From contig NZ_JAUSBN010000025.1 in assembly GCF_030651995.1 (NCBI RefSeq), positions 52,386-116,385 of the forward strand: a stretch of DNA of 64,000 nt, written 5' to 3'. The notes under the pieces were generated by a model. It was not told where the DNA came from, searched no databases, and was given only the letters and a program-made list of their open reading frames with translations. The translations under genes and the position numbers were made by a program. Every line of letters begins with the position of its first letter. The first letter of the stretch is position 1. Source of the stretch: Reyranella sp. (GTDB lineage Bacteria; Pseudomonadota; Alphaproteobacteria; Reyranellales; Reyranellaceae). This document shows positions 43,016 to 50,699 of this stretch, piece after piece.

Positions 43016-44362
43016 ATGGCAATTCGTGCGAATCGATCGCAGCTGATTTGGTCGCCTCTTGTCGGCTGGGTCCTGTTGACGTGCGCGGGATCGGTTGCGC
43101 ACGCGCAGATGGAGTCGGCGTCGCCGGCCGCCGAGATTCTCTTCGAGCAGACACCGGCCGTGGATATTCCCGCGGACGTGCCCGTTTCCTCGGCGGCGCC
43201 GGGACTCGGGACCGGCGAGGTCGGCATCGCACTCGGCGCTTTCACCCTCTATCCATCGCTTGAGGTGCAGGGCGGCTTCGACAGCAACGTTTACGCTACC
43301 TCGGCGCCAACCGTGGGATCGCCCTACACGCTCATCAAGCCGGTCGTGGAGTTGAAGTCCGAATGGCTGAACCACTCGTTGCGCGTGGTGGCGGGCGGCG
43401 GTTTCGGCTTCTACTCGAATGCAACCTCCCAGAACTACTGGAACGGCTACGTCCAGGCAGACGGTCGGCTCGACATCCGGGAGGATTTCTACGTCACCGG
43501 CCTCATTGGTATCCGGCGACAGACGGAAGCGCTCGGGACGCCCAATGCGTTGGTCGCAAGTGCACCGACCGTCGTCGACTCCATCCCGTTGCAGATCGGT
43601 CTTTATCAGCGCTTCAACCGTTTCTTCTACGATGCCAGGGTTTCGGCAACCCGCTATCGATACATCGACAACAGCATCATCCCCGTGGGCGGCCTGCCGG
43701 GCGCCAGTCGCGATCGCATGGAGTATGATGAGAGTGTCCGGATCGGCTATGAGATCATCGACGGTGTCGACGTGTGGGTGACGCCTGGCCTGAATCAGCG
43801 AATATACGACCAGTTCATCAATGTTGCCGGACAGCAGCGCGATTCGAACGGCTGGTACGTGAACGTCGGCGCGACCGTTAAGCTCACGGAAAAGACCAGA
43901 CTGGAAGGATTCGTCGGTTACACCAACCAGACCTTCCTGGCGGACGGCGCGTCGACGCCGGCCTTCACGTTTGGTTTGACGGGCAGCTGGAACGGCTATG
44001 AGCCGCTGACGATCCGGCCGGCGTTCATGCGGTCCATCAACGAATCGGCCTACAGCAACTATCAGAACTACGTATCGACGACGCTTGGCATCGACTTCAC
44101 CTACGACATCCATGATGCCTGGAAGATGGTGGGTGGAACGGGCTTCAATATCGCGGAATATAACCCGGCGCCCGGCTCCGGAGTGGGCCCGCGCACCGAT
44201 TATTACTGGCGCGCGTCTCTGGGTTTGCTGTATTCCCTGCGCCCGCAGGTCCAGATCGGCCCTCTGTACGAACACACCACTGGATCGTCGACGGACGTCG
44301 CCAGCGGTGGTCCATCGTTCACCAGGGAAGTGATCTCTATTCGAGTCGTTGGAGCGCGGTGA
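43016..44362 (+). CDS. Outer-membrane beta-barrel protein next to wza/wzc
   Basis: A 448-residue protein. ATG 43016 begins a signal peptide (WSPLVGWVLLTCAGSVAHAQ). The mature part is a long beta barrel with many alternating aromatic strands (YPSLEVQGGFDSNVYAT, GGGFGFYSNATSQNYWNGYV, and so on) and ends in IRVVGAR, not the usual terminal aromatic. It resembles OMP beta-barrel proteins that accompany EPS loci. An outer-membrane channel or barrel supporting glycan export is likely but not shown. The Wza gene starts 4 nt after its stop. Confidence 0.8.
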   Translation: MAIRANRSQLIWSPLVGWVLLTCAGSVAHAQMESASPAAEILFEQTPAVDIPADVPVSSAAPGLGTGEVGIALGAFTLYPSLEVQGGFDSNVYATSAPTVGSPYTLIKPVVELKSEWLNHSLRVVAGGGFGFYSNATSQNYWNGYVQADGRLDIREDFYVTGLIGIRRQTEALGTPNALVASAPTVVDSIPLQIGLYQRFNRFFYDARVSATRYRYIDNSIIPVGGLPGASRDRMEYDESVRIGYEIIDGVDVWVTPGLNQRIYDQFINVAGQQRDSNGWYVNVGATVKLTEKTRLEGFVGYTNQTFLADGASTPAFTFGLTGSWNGYEPLTIRPAFMRSINESAYSNYQNYVSTTLGIDFTYDIHDAWKMVGGTGFNIAEYNPAPGSGVGPRTDYYWRASLGLLYSLRPQVQIGPLYEHTTGSSTDVASGGPSFTREVISIRVVGAR

Positions 44363-44366
44363 TCCG

Positions 44367-44972
44367 GTGAATCTGACTAGTTTCCTTTCCCGCTGCGTCG
44401 GGCCGCTCCTCGTAGCAATGGCGCTGGCTCTTGGCGCCTGCGATCCGCAACCGCCGATGTCGACGACGACCATCCAGCAGCCCTCGCAGGGTACGCAGAA
44501 CCTGCGGCTCGGAGAGTATCGCGTTGCGCCGGGCGACCGGTTGCGCGTGGTGGTCCTGTCGGATACCGAGCTGTCCGGGGAATACGAGGTCGACTCGACC
44601 GGCATGATTGCGCCTCGCATGGCGGGCCGGGTGGTCGTGCTGGGCATGACCATGCCGGAGATCGAGGTGATGCTGGCCGACCGTTATCGTTCAGGCGGCT
44701 ATCTTCGCAACCCGCGGATGAGCGTCGACCTGGTGTCCCGGCGTCCATTCTACATCATCGGTGAGGTCAGCCGTCCGGGATCTTTCCCCTATGTATCGGG
44801 GATCAACGTTGTGCAGGCGATCGCAATCGCCGGTGGGTACACGCGGCGCGCTTCGAAGACGCGCATCACCATCCAGCGGTTCAATGCGCAGCAGGGTCAA
44901 GAAGAGACAGTTACGGAAGATTCCCCGGTGGGGCTGGGTGACATCATCCGGGTGCCGGAGCGTTGGTTCTAG
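44367..44972 (+). CDS. Wza-like polysaccharide export lipoprotein (short form)
   Basis: A 201-residue protein. The N-terminus has a lipobox (ALALGAC), so it is an outer-membrane lipoprotein. The Poly_export domain is present (YRVAPGDRLRVVVLSDTELSGEYEVDSTGMI) and a SLBB-like part (FYIIGEVSRPGSFPYVSGINVVQAIAIAGGYTRRA). It is much shorter than E. coli Wza (about 380 residues), like ExoF-type proteins, and lacks the C-terminal membrane helix. It should pair with the Wzc-like kinase downstream. GTG start at 44367; TTG 44349 is the alternative. Confidence 0.88.
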   Translation: MNLTSFLSRCVGPLLVAMALALGACDPQPPMSTTTIQQPSQGTQNLRLGEYRVAPGDRLRVVVLSDTELSGEYEVDSTGMIAPRMAGRVVVLGMTMPEIEVMLADRYRSGGYLRNPRMSVDLVSRRPFYIIGEVSRPGSFPYVSGINVVQAIAIAGGYTRRASKTRITIQRFNAQQGQEETVTEDSPVGLGDIIRVPERWF

Positions 44973-45173
44973 AGGTTGGCGTAAGGCGCTCAGTTAGGGC
45001 GTAAGCGTAGTAAGTCTTGGGGCTGGGTGGTGTGGGGCCGCCCGCTGGATCGTTGGCGTACCTGATGCGTGCCCGAAAGGGTCCGAAGCGGTACACAGCG
45101 CGGTCGGGTGTCGGCGCGAGTTGTCTTTGTCGCGGAGTGTAGTGGGATGGGATCGTTGCCTAGGGCGGACCAC

Positions 45174-47537
45174 ATGGCGGATGAACCGAACCAAACTCGA
45201 ATGGTGCCTGCTTCGGAAGCGGCAGCGCTTGCGCCCGTGCGTCCTGTCGAAAGCCCGAACGAATTGTGGGAATGGCTGCGACTGCTCAACCGCCGCAAGG
45301 CATTGATCATAGGTTGTGGCCTCATCGCGACCGCGCTCATGGCGCTGGTGATCGCCCAGGCGACGCCCCTCTACAAGGCATCGTCGCGCCTCATGCTCGA
45401 TACGCGAACCTTCAAGGTGGTCAGCACCGAGGCGGCGCTGTCGGGCGTGGACACGCTCAACATGGGCGCGATCCAGAGCGAACTGGAGGTCATCCAGTCC
45501 GAGTTTCTGATCGGCCGTGTCGTCGACAAGCTCGGCCTTGCGAACAATCCCGAGTTCAACGGCACCAAGCCGCCGGGATTCATCGACAATGCCCTGCAGC
45601 CGCTGCGGGACTTGTGGAGCACCGGCATATCCACCCTGCTGGCGCCGCCGCCGAAGCCGCAGCAGGCGACGCCCGCGGCCGCGCCGGTGCGCACCGGCCG
45701 GCCGGCCGAGGACACTGATCCTCGCCGTCGCGCGGCGATCGGTGCCGTCGCCGGCCGCCTGAGCGTCACGCTGCTTGGTCGTACCTTCGTCATCCTGATC
45801 ACCGTGGAAAGCCCCGACGGCACCATGTCGTCGCGCATCGCCAACGCCCTCGCCGAAGCTTATCTCGCCGACCAGATCGAGACCAAGAACGAGGCCAACC
45901 GACGGGCAACGGAGTGGCTGGAGCAGCGCCTGGCCGAGTTGCGTCGCAACCTCCAGGTTGCGGAGGAGGCGGTCGCCGCCTATCGCCGCGACAAGGGGCT
46001 GGCTGGCAGCCCGGAGGGCGCGGTTTCGACCCAGACGCTGTCCGATCTCAACGCTCGCTACACCGCCGCCAAGGGCCGTCGCATCGAGCGGGAAGGCCGT
46101 CTGATCGCACTCAGCAAGGCGAGCCTCAACCCGGGCGAACTCGCGAACATCCCCGAAGTCTCGGGCAACGCCACTTTGTCGGCGCTGCGCATCCAAGACG
46201 TCGATCTCACCCGCGAGAGCGCCGAGCTTTCTTCTCAGCTCGGCGAGAACCATCCGAAGATCCAGCAGGTCCGCAACGAACTGGCCTCGATCCGGGCTCG
46301 CTTCATCACCGAGACGCAGCGCATCACGCTGGCGGTCCGGGCCGAACTCGACGCGGCCAAGTCGGAGGAGGACGAGCTCAAGGAATTGGTCGACAAGGCC
46401 TCGGTGATTTCCGGCGCGGCCAGCCAGTACGAAGCAGAATTGAAGCAGCTCGAGCGCGAAGCGCAGTCCAACCGCACCCTCTACGAGGGTTTCCTGACGC
46501 GCTTCAAGGAACTGCGGGAGCAGCAGGACATCCAGCGCGCCGATGCCCGAATTCTCGCCTACGCGCACCCGTCGGGCGCGCCGTCGTCGCCGAACTACAA
46601 GACCGGCCTGATGGCGGCGTTCATGATCGGCTCGCTGCTCGGCATGGCCGGCGCGGTCGCCGCCGAGAAGCTGGACCGCGTGTTCCGCTCGGCCTCGCAG
46701 GTCGAGGAAGCGACCGGCGTCGGCGTCCTCGGCATGGTGCCGGAGGTCAAGGGACCGGCGACCACGCGTTCCAACGTCGTGGCGCACGTACTCGAGAACA
46801 CGACGTCTCCCGCGGCGGAGTCTATACGAGCGGTGTTCACTGCGATCAGCCTCGGCAGCCTCGACCGGCCGCCGCGCATCATCGCGATCACTTCGTCGAC
46901 GCCGAGCGAGGGCAAGACCACCTTCGTCGCCGCCCTCGGCGGATTGTTGACGAAGATGAACGCGTCGCGACGCGTGCTTGTCGTCGATCTCGACCTCCGG
47001 CAGGCTCGTTTGTCGGCGGCGCTCGGACTCAAGGATCGTGGCGGTACGATCGACGAATACCTGATGGGCATCAAGACGCTGGAAGAGTGCACGCGGCGCC
47101 ACGACCTGTCGGGCGTAGACTATATCTGCGCCCGTCCGAGCACGCCCAACGCACCGGAAATCCTCGAGTCGCACGCCATGAAGGCGGCCCTCGGAGTGTT
47201 TGCGGAGCGTTATGATCTCGTGATCCTGGACGGGCCGCCAGTGATGGCGGTCTCGGACGCACGCATCATCTCGCGTCTGGCCGACTACACGGTATTCATT
47301 GTGCAGTGGGCGAAGACACCGCGCGAGGTGGTGAAGACGGCGATTTCGGCGCTGCTGAACGTCAGCAGCCATGTGGGGATCGTCATAAATCGCGTCAACC
47401 TGGCCAAGCACGCTCGCTACGGCTACGGCGATCATGGCGACTACTACTCTCGGTATCGTGGCTACTACGGCTCAGGCATCGACGTCGCGGCCAACGCCTC
47501 CGGCCGGCCGCCACTCACGTTGGCGTCGAAGAGCTAG
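45174..47537 (+). CDS. Wzc/ExoP-type polysaccharide co-polymerase and tyrosine autokinase
   Basis: A 787-residue inner-membrane protein. Wzz domain with helix 1 near LIIGCGLIATALMALVIA, a long periplasmic coiled-coil (about 200-430), helix 2 near TGLMAAFMIGSLLGMAG, and a C-terminal BY-kinase domain. The latter has Walker A SSTPSEGKTTF, Walker A' VLVVDLDLRQARL and Walker B YDLVILDGPPVM. The tail is tyrosine-rich (YGYGDHGDYYSRYRGYYG), the usual autophosphorylation cluster. ATG at 45174 follows AGGGCGGA; in-frame starts at 45069 and 45147 are alternatives. It controls chain length with the Wza-like protein. Confidence 0.92.
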   Translation: MADEPNQTRMVPASEAAALAPVRPVESPNELWEWLRLLNRRKALIIGCGLIATALMALVIAQATPLYKASSRLMLDTRTFKVVSTEAALSGVDTLNMGAIQSELEVIQSEFLIGRVVDKLGLANNPEFNGTKPPGFIDNALQPLRDLWSTGISTLLAPPPKPQQATPAAAPVRTGRPAEDTDPRRRAAIGAVAGRLSVTLLGRTFVILITVESPDGTMSSRIANALAEAYLADQIETKNEANRRATEWLEQRLAELRRNLQVAEEAVAAYRRDKGLAGSPEGAVSTQTLSDLNARYTAAKGRRIEREGRLIALSKASLNPGELANIPEVSGNATLSALRIQDVDLTRESAELSSQLGENHPKIQQVRNELASIRARFITETQRITLAVRAELDAAKSEEDELKELVDKASVISGAASQYEAELKQLEREAQSNRTLYEGFLTRFKELREQQDIQRADARILAYAHPSGAPSSPNYKTGLMAAFMIGSLLGMAGAVAAEKLDRVFRSASQVEEATGVGVLGMVPEVKGPATTRSNVVAHVLENTTSPAAESIRAVFTAISLGSLDRPPRIIAITSSTPSEGKTTFVAALGGLLTKMNASRRVLVVDLDLRQARLSAALGLKDRGGTIDEYLMGIKTLEECTRRHDLSGVDYICARPSTPNAPEILESHAMKAALGVFAERYDLVILDGPPVMAVSDARIISRLADYTVFIVQWAKTPREVVKTAISALLNVSSHVGIVINRVNLAKHARYGYGDHGDYYSRYRGYYGSGIDVAANASGRPPLTLASKS

Positions 47538-47546
47538 TTCGCCACG

Positions 47547-47588
47547 GCCTGCAGGTCGGCAGAGTGGTCTCACCCTGTCGATGCAGGC
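47547..47588. terminator. Long imperfect hairpin between convergent wzc-like and tviB-like genes
   Basis: GCCTGCA at 47547 pairs with TGCAGGC at 47582, with inner stems CGGCAG/CTGTCG and GTG/CAC. No T run follows in either direction, so termination is plausible but unproven. Confidence 0.5.
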
Positions 47589-47597
47589 TCCGGCGTC

Positions 47598-48890
47598 TCA
47601 GAGGCGCCAGAGCGTAACGCCCTCGGGCGTGGCGGCACGGTCGAGTAGGCCTGTCACGTCGGCGACGAAGCCGCCGGCCGCCGGCTTCAGCAGGGGCTTT
47701 ACGAGCGACCAGCCGCCCTCGCGGTAGGCGCGATGGGCAACCGCCAGGACCACGGCATCGGCAGGCTTCAGTTCCGCGAGCGGTGTCAGCCCGAGGTCGT
47801 ATTCCTCGCGCAGAAGTCCGCCGTCGGCCATTGGGTCGTGAAGCTGGACCGTGATCCCGAAATCCGCGAGTTCGCGGACAATGTCGACCACGCGGGTATT
47901 GCGGATGTCGGGGACGTTCTCCTTGAACGTCACACCCAGCACGGTGACGACCGGGCGGCCATTGCCGGCATGCCGCATGACGCTGCGCACCACGCGGTTG
48001 GCCACGTGGACGCCCATGCTGTCGTTGACGCGGCGACCGGAGTGGATGACGTGCGGATGATAGCCCACTTCCTCGGCCTTGTGGGCGATGTAGAAGGGGT
48101 CGACACCGATGCAATGGCCGCCGACGAGGCCGGGCTTGAAGGGCAGGAAGTTCCACTTCGTGCCAGCGGCGTCCAGTACGTCGCGCGTGTCGATCCCGAG
48201 CCGGTCGGAGATCAGTGCCACCTCGTTGATCAGCGCGATATTGACGTCGCGCTGGGTGTTCTCGAGGACCTTGGCAAACTCGGCGACCTTGATCGATTCG
48301 GCGCGGTGCGTGCCGGCCGTCACGACGGCCCGGTAGGTTGCATCGACGATGTCGAGCGTCTCGGGCGTGTCGGCCGACACGATCTTCAGGATGTTGTCGA
48401 AGCGGCGCTCCTTGTCGCCGGGATTGATGCGCTCCGGCGAGTAGCCGACGTTGAAGTCGGACTTCCATTTGAGTCCGGAAGCCTTCTCCAGCACGGGAAT
48501 GCAGATGTCTTCTGTGACACCGGGAAAGACGGTCGACTCGTAGACCACGATATCGCCGCGCTTGAGCGTCCGGCCGATGGTCTCGGAGGCGCCTTTCAAG
48601 GGGGCGAGGTCGGGTTGCTTGCTGGCATCGATCGGAGTCGGCACGGTCACGATGTGGAAATCGGCAGCGGCAAGATCCTGCGGATTGGACGAGTAGCGCA
48701 GACCGGGCGCCTTGAGTTGGGTCGGCTCGACTTCGCCCGTGCGGTCGTGACCGCGGGAGAGTTCGGCGATGCGGCGGCTGTCTATATCGAAGCCGAGAAC
48801 CTGGTACCCGGCCCGGCCGAAACCGACGGCCACGGGCAGGCCGACATAGCCCAGCCCGATGACGGAAATATGCCGTTTCATTTGATCCAT
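47598..48890 (-). CDS. tviB: UDP-N-acetylhexosamine 6-dehydrogenase (TviB/WbpO type)
   Basis: A 430-residue nucleotide-sugar dehydrogenase turning a UDP-HexNAc into its uronic acid. NAD Rossmann loop ISVIGLGYVGLPVAVGFG, SPERINPGDK, EFAKVLENTQRDVNIALINE, and the active-site Cys in GGHCIGVDPFY. This sequence group matches UDP-GlcNAc/UDP-GalNAc dehydrogenases better than UDP-glucose dehydrogenase. It converges with the Wzc-like gene. A uronic acid in the EPS would fit; no epimerase (TviC type) is visible nearby. Two closely spaced start codons (48890 and 48881, MDQMKRH) are possible. Confidence 0.88.
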   Translation of the reverse strand: MDQMKRHISVIGLGYVGLPVAVGFGRAGYQVLGFDIDSRRIAELSRGHDRTGEVEPTQLKAPGLRYSSNPQDLAAADFHIVTVPTPIDASKQPDLAPLKGASETIGRTLKRGDIVVYESTVFPGVTEDICIPVLEKASGLKWKSDFNVGYSPERINPGDKERRFDNILKIVSADTPETLDIVDATYRAVVTAGTHRAESIKVAEFAKVLENTQRDVNIALINEVALISDRLGIDTRDVLDAAGTKWNFLPFKPGLVGGHCIGVDPFYIAHKAEEVGYHPHVIHSGRRVNDSMGVHVANRVVRSVMRHAGNGRPVVTVLGVTFKENVPDIRNTRVVDIVRELADFGITVQLHDPMADGGLLREEYDLGLTPLAELKPADAVVLAVAHRAYREGGWSLVKPLLKPAAGGFVADVTGLLDRAATPEGVTLWRL

Positions 48891-49111
48891 CTCTGACAGC
48901 TCATGCCGGTGCTGGCATCCCCTTTTAGCGGACTTTCCCGGTCGGCGGCTCGTCCCCGGTAGGTTGCCCGAGCAGGCCGATCATGCCCCCTCCATAGAGG
49001 CCGAGGTCGGTTCAGATAGAACGCGATATTGAGTGCGAGGAAAAGGCAGCGCACCTCTGTCAGGCCAAAACCGGCGCTTGCGAGATGGAAGGTCCGCGAG
49101 ACTTCGGCCTC

Positions 49112-49336
49112 TCACCCGACATCCACCAGGAAAGCCGAGAGGTGGTATCGGTATCGGACGTCGAGGTTGGCGGTCCTGCACGTGCTGGCGGTTCTGCACG
49201 TCGCACCCTTTGACCGACAGTCGGCCGCCGCTGCGTCGAGGCGCCCTGTATCGCGGCCCAGCAAGGCGAGCGTGCGGGCGAGCGGTGCGCCGATGCCGCT
49301 GGACGCGCCGGCGATGACGATCGTCCTGAAATCCAT
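49112..49336 (-). pseudogene. Remnant of a short-chain dehydrogenase/reductase (SDR) gene
   Basis: The reverse-strand frame from ATG 49336 reads MDFRTIVIAGASSGIGAPLA, with the classic SDR cofactor loop GASSGIG, and continues GRLDAAAADCRSKGA. It then runs into a short internal duplication (CRTASTCRTA) and NLDVRYRYHLSAFLVDVG before a stop after 74 codons. Intact SDRs are about 250 residues, so the catalytic Ser-Tyr-Lys part is missing. The next 200 bases in all frames show no continuation. It stands 7 nt behind the oxoamine synthase stop on the same strand, so it looks like the decayed third gene of that operon. Confidence 0.75.
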
Positions 49337-49343
49337 GTCCCGG

Positions 49344-50699
49344 TCAGCGACCGGCGATGGTGCTGACGAATGAAGAGCTGCTGCGAACCTTCGGCAGTTC
49401 CTCGGCCACGGCGTCGATCACGGCGTCGATCTGCTCAGGCGTATGCTCCGAGGTCACGAAGAACCGGAGCCGCGCCTGGTTCTCGGCAACGCCCGGAAAA
49501 ACCGCCGGCACGACGTTGAAGCCCCGTTCCAGCAGGCGCTCGGACAACATCACCGTCTGCGGTGAATTGCCGACGATGACCGGGACGACCGACGCGCCGA
49601 TGCTCAGGCCCGTGTCGAGGCCGCGCGCCCTGGCCTTCGTGAGCAGGTCCAGCCCATTGCGACGGAGTGCCGCCGCACGCCAGGGCTCACGCATCATCAC
49701 GTCGACGGCAGCCGTGGCCGCCGCAGCCACCGGCGGCGAAAGTCCGACACTGAAGACGAAGCCCGGCGACGTGTACTTGATCAGTTCGACGAGGGCGCGG
49801 CTTCCCGCGATATAGCCGCCGGCTGCCGCCAGCGTCTTGCTGAGCGTGCCCATCCAGATCTCGACCTCAGCCGGATCGACACCCTGTTCCTCGGCGACAC
49901 CGCGGCCGGTAAGCCCGAGCGCGCCGGTCGCGTGCGCCTCGTCGACCATGAGCCAGGCATTGTACCGGCGCTTGAGCTTGATCAGGCCGGCAAGGTCCGG
50001 GACGTCGCCGTCCATGCCGTAGAGGCCTTCGACGACGATCAGGGCCCGTCGATAGCGCGCCCGGTTGAGTCGCAACGCGCGCTCTATCGCGTCCAGGTCG
50101 TTGTGCGGGCACAGGATGCGCTTGGCACCCGACAGCTTTGCGCCCTCGACGATGCTGTTATGGATGACGGCGTCCGCCACGATGAGGTCTTCCGGCCCCA
50201 GCAATTCGCCGATCACCGACACATTCGTTCCATGGCCGCTGACGAAGGCGATGGCATCCTCGGTGCCGCTCAGACGCGCGAGTGCGGCCTCGAGATCGCG
50301 ATGAACCTGCCTTTCGCCGGCCGACAGCCGACTGGCCGACACCGAGGTGCCGAAGCGGTCGATCGCGTCCTTTGCCGCCGCTGCGATGTCGGGATGCCCG
50401 TTCAGGCCGAGATAGTCGTAGGAGGAGAAGTTCGTGACCGTGCGCCCGTCGATCGACGTCGTGTTCCCGGCGCGGCCATCGTGCAGGCGATAGAAGGGGT
50501 TGCCGATCCTGGTGATATCGCCCACCGCCTTCCAGATCTTCAGGATTTCGTACTCGGGAAGCGTCGTGAAATCGAATTCCCGTCGTCCGCCCGTTGCCAG
50601 ACCGGAGCCAGGCCGACCCTGCGAAGCGGTGGATTGGCCGAGCGCCTGCCGTACCCGATCGACCGTCTCCTGAGCGGCGTTCGATCGCTGCTGGGTCAT
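49344..50699 (-). CDS. PLP-dependent alpha-oxoamine synthase (AONS/SPT/KBL family)
   Basis: A 451-residue aminotransferase-fold enzyme that condenses an acyl thioester with a small amino acid, losing CO2, to give an alpha-amino ketone. PLP lysine K288 is in MGTLSKTLAAAGG, with D253/H256 in DEAHATG and H180 in DAVIHNSI; SASRLSAGERQVHRDLE is typical. About 45 N-terminal residues precede the family's usual start and may dock with the PKS. Its ATG overlaps the PKS stop (ATGA), so the acyl donor is probably the PKS carrier protein. The amino acid (glycine, alanine or serine) cannot be told. BioF for biotin is less likely, given that context. Confidence 0.88.
   Translation of the reverse strand: MTQQRSNAAQETVDRVRQALGQSTASQGRPGSGLATGGRREFDFTTLPEYEILKIWKAVGDITRIGNPFYRLHDGRAGNTTSIDGRTVTNFSSYDYLGLNGHPDIAAAAKDAIDRFGTSVSASRLSAGERQVHRDLEAALARLSGTEDAIAFVSGHGTNVSVIGELLGPEDLIVADAVIHNSIVEGAKLSGAKRILCPHNDLDAIERALRLNRARYRRALIVVEGLYGMDGDVPDLAGLIKLKRRYNAWLMVDEAHATGALGLTGRGVAEEQGVDPAEVEIWMGTLSKTLAAAGGYIAGSRALVELIKYTSPGFVFSVGLSPPVAAAATAAVDVMMREPWRAAALRRNGLDLLTKARARGLDTGLSIGASVVPVIVGNSPQTVMLSERLLERGFNVVPAVFPGVAENQARLRFFVTSEHTPEQIDAVIDAVAEELPKVRSSSSFVSTIAGR

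Noticed and set aside
44975..45060. Direct repeat GTTGGCGTA at 44975 and 45052
   Set aside because: A 9-base repeat in 80 nt without context; could be chance.
44994..47435. An 813-codon reverse frame
   Set aside because: Antisense to the Wzc-like gene, whose kinase motifs are intact.
48925..48984. A 19-codon leader-type open frame before the tviB-like gene (reverse strand) with a GGAGGGGG site
   Set aside because: The ribosome site is too close to the ATG and the peptide has no recognisable attenuation codons; too short to support.
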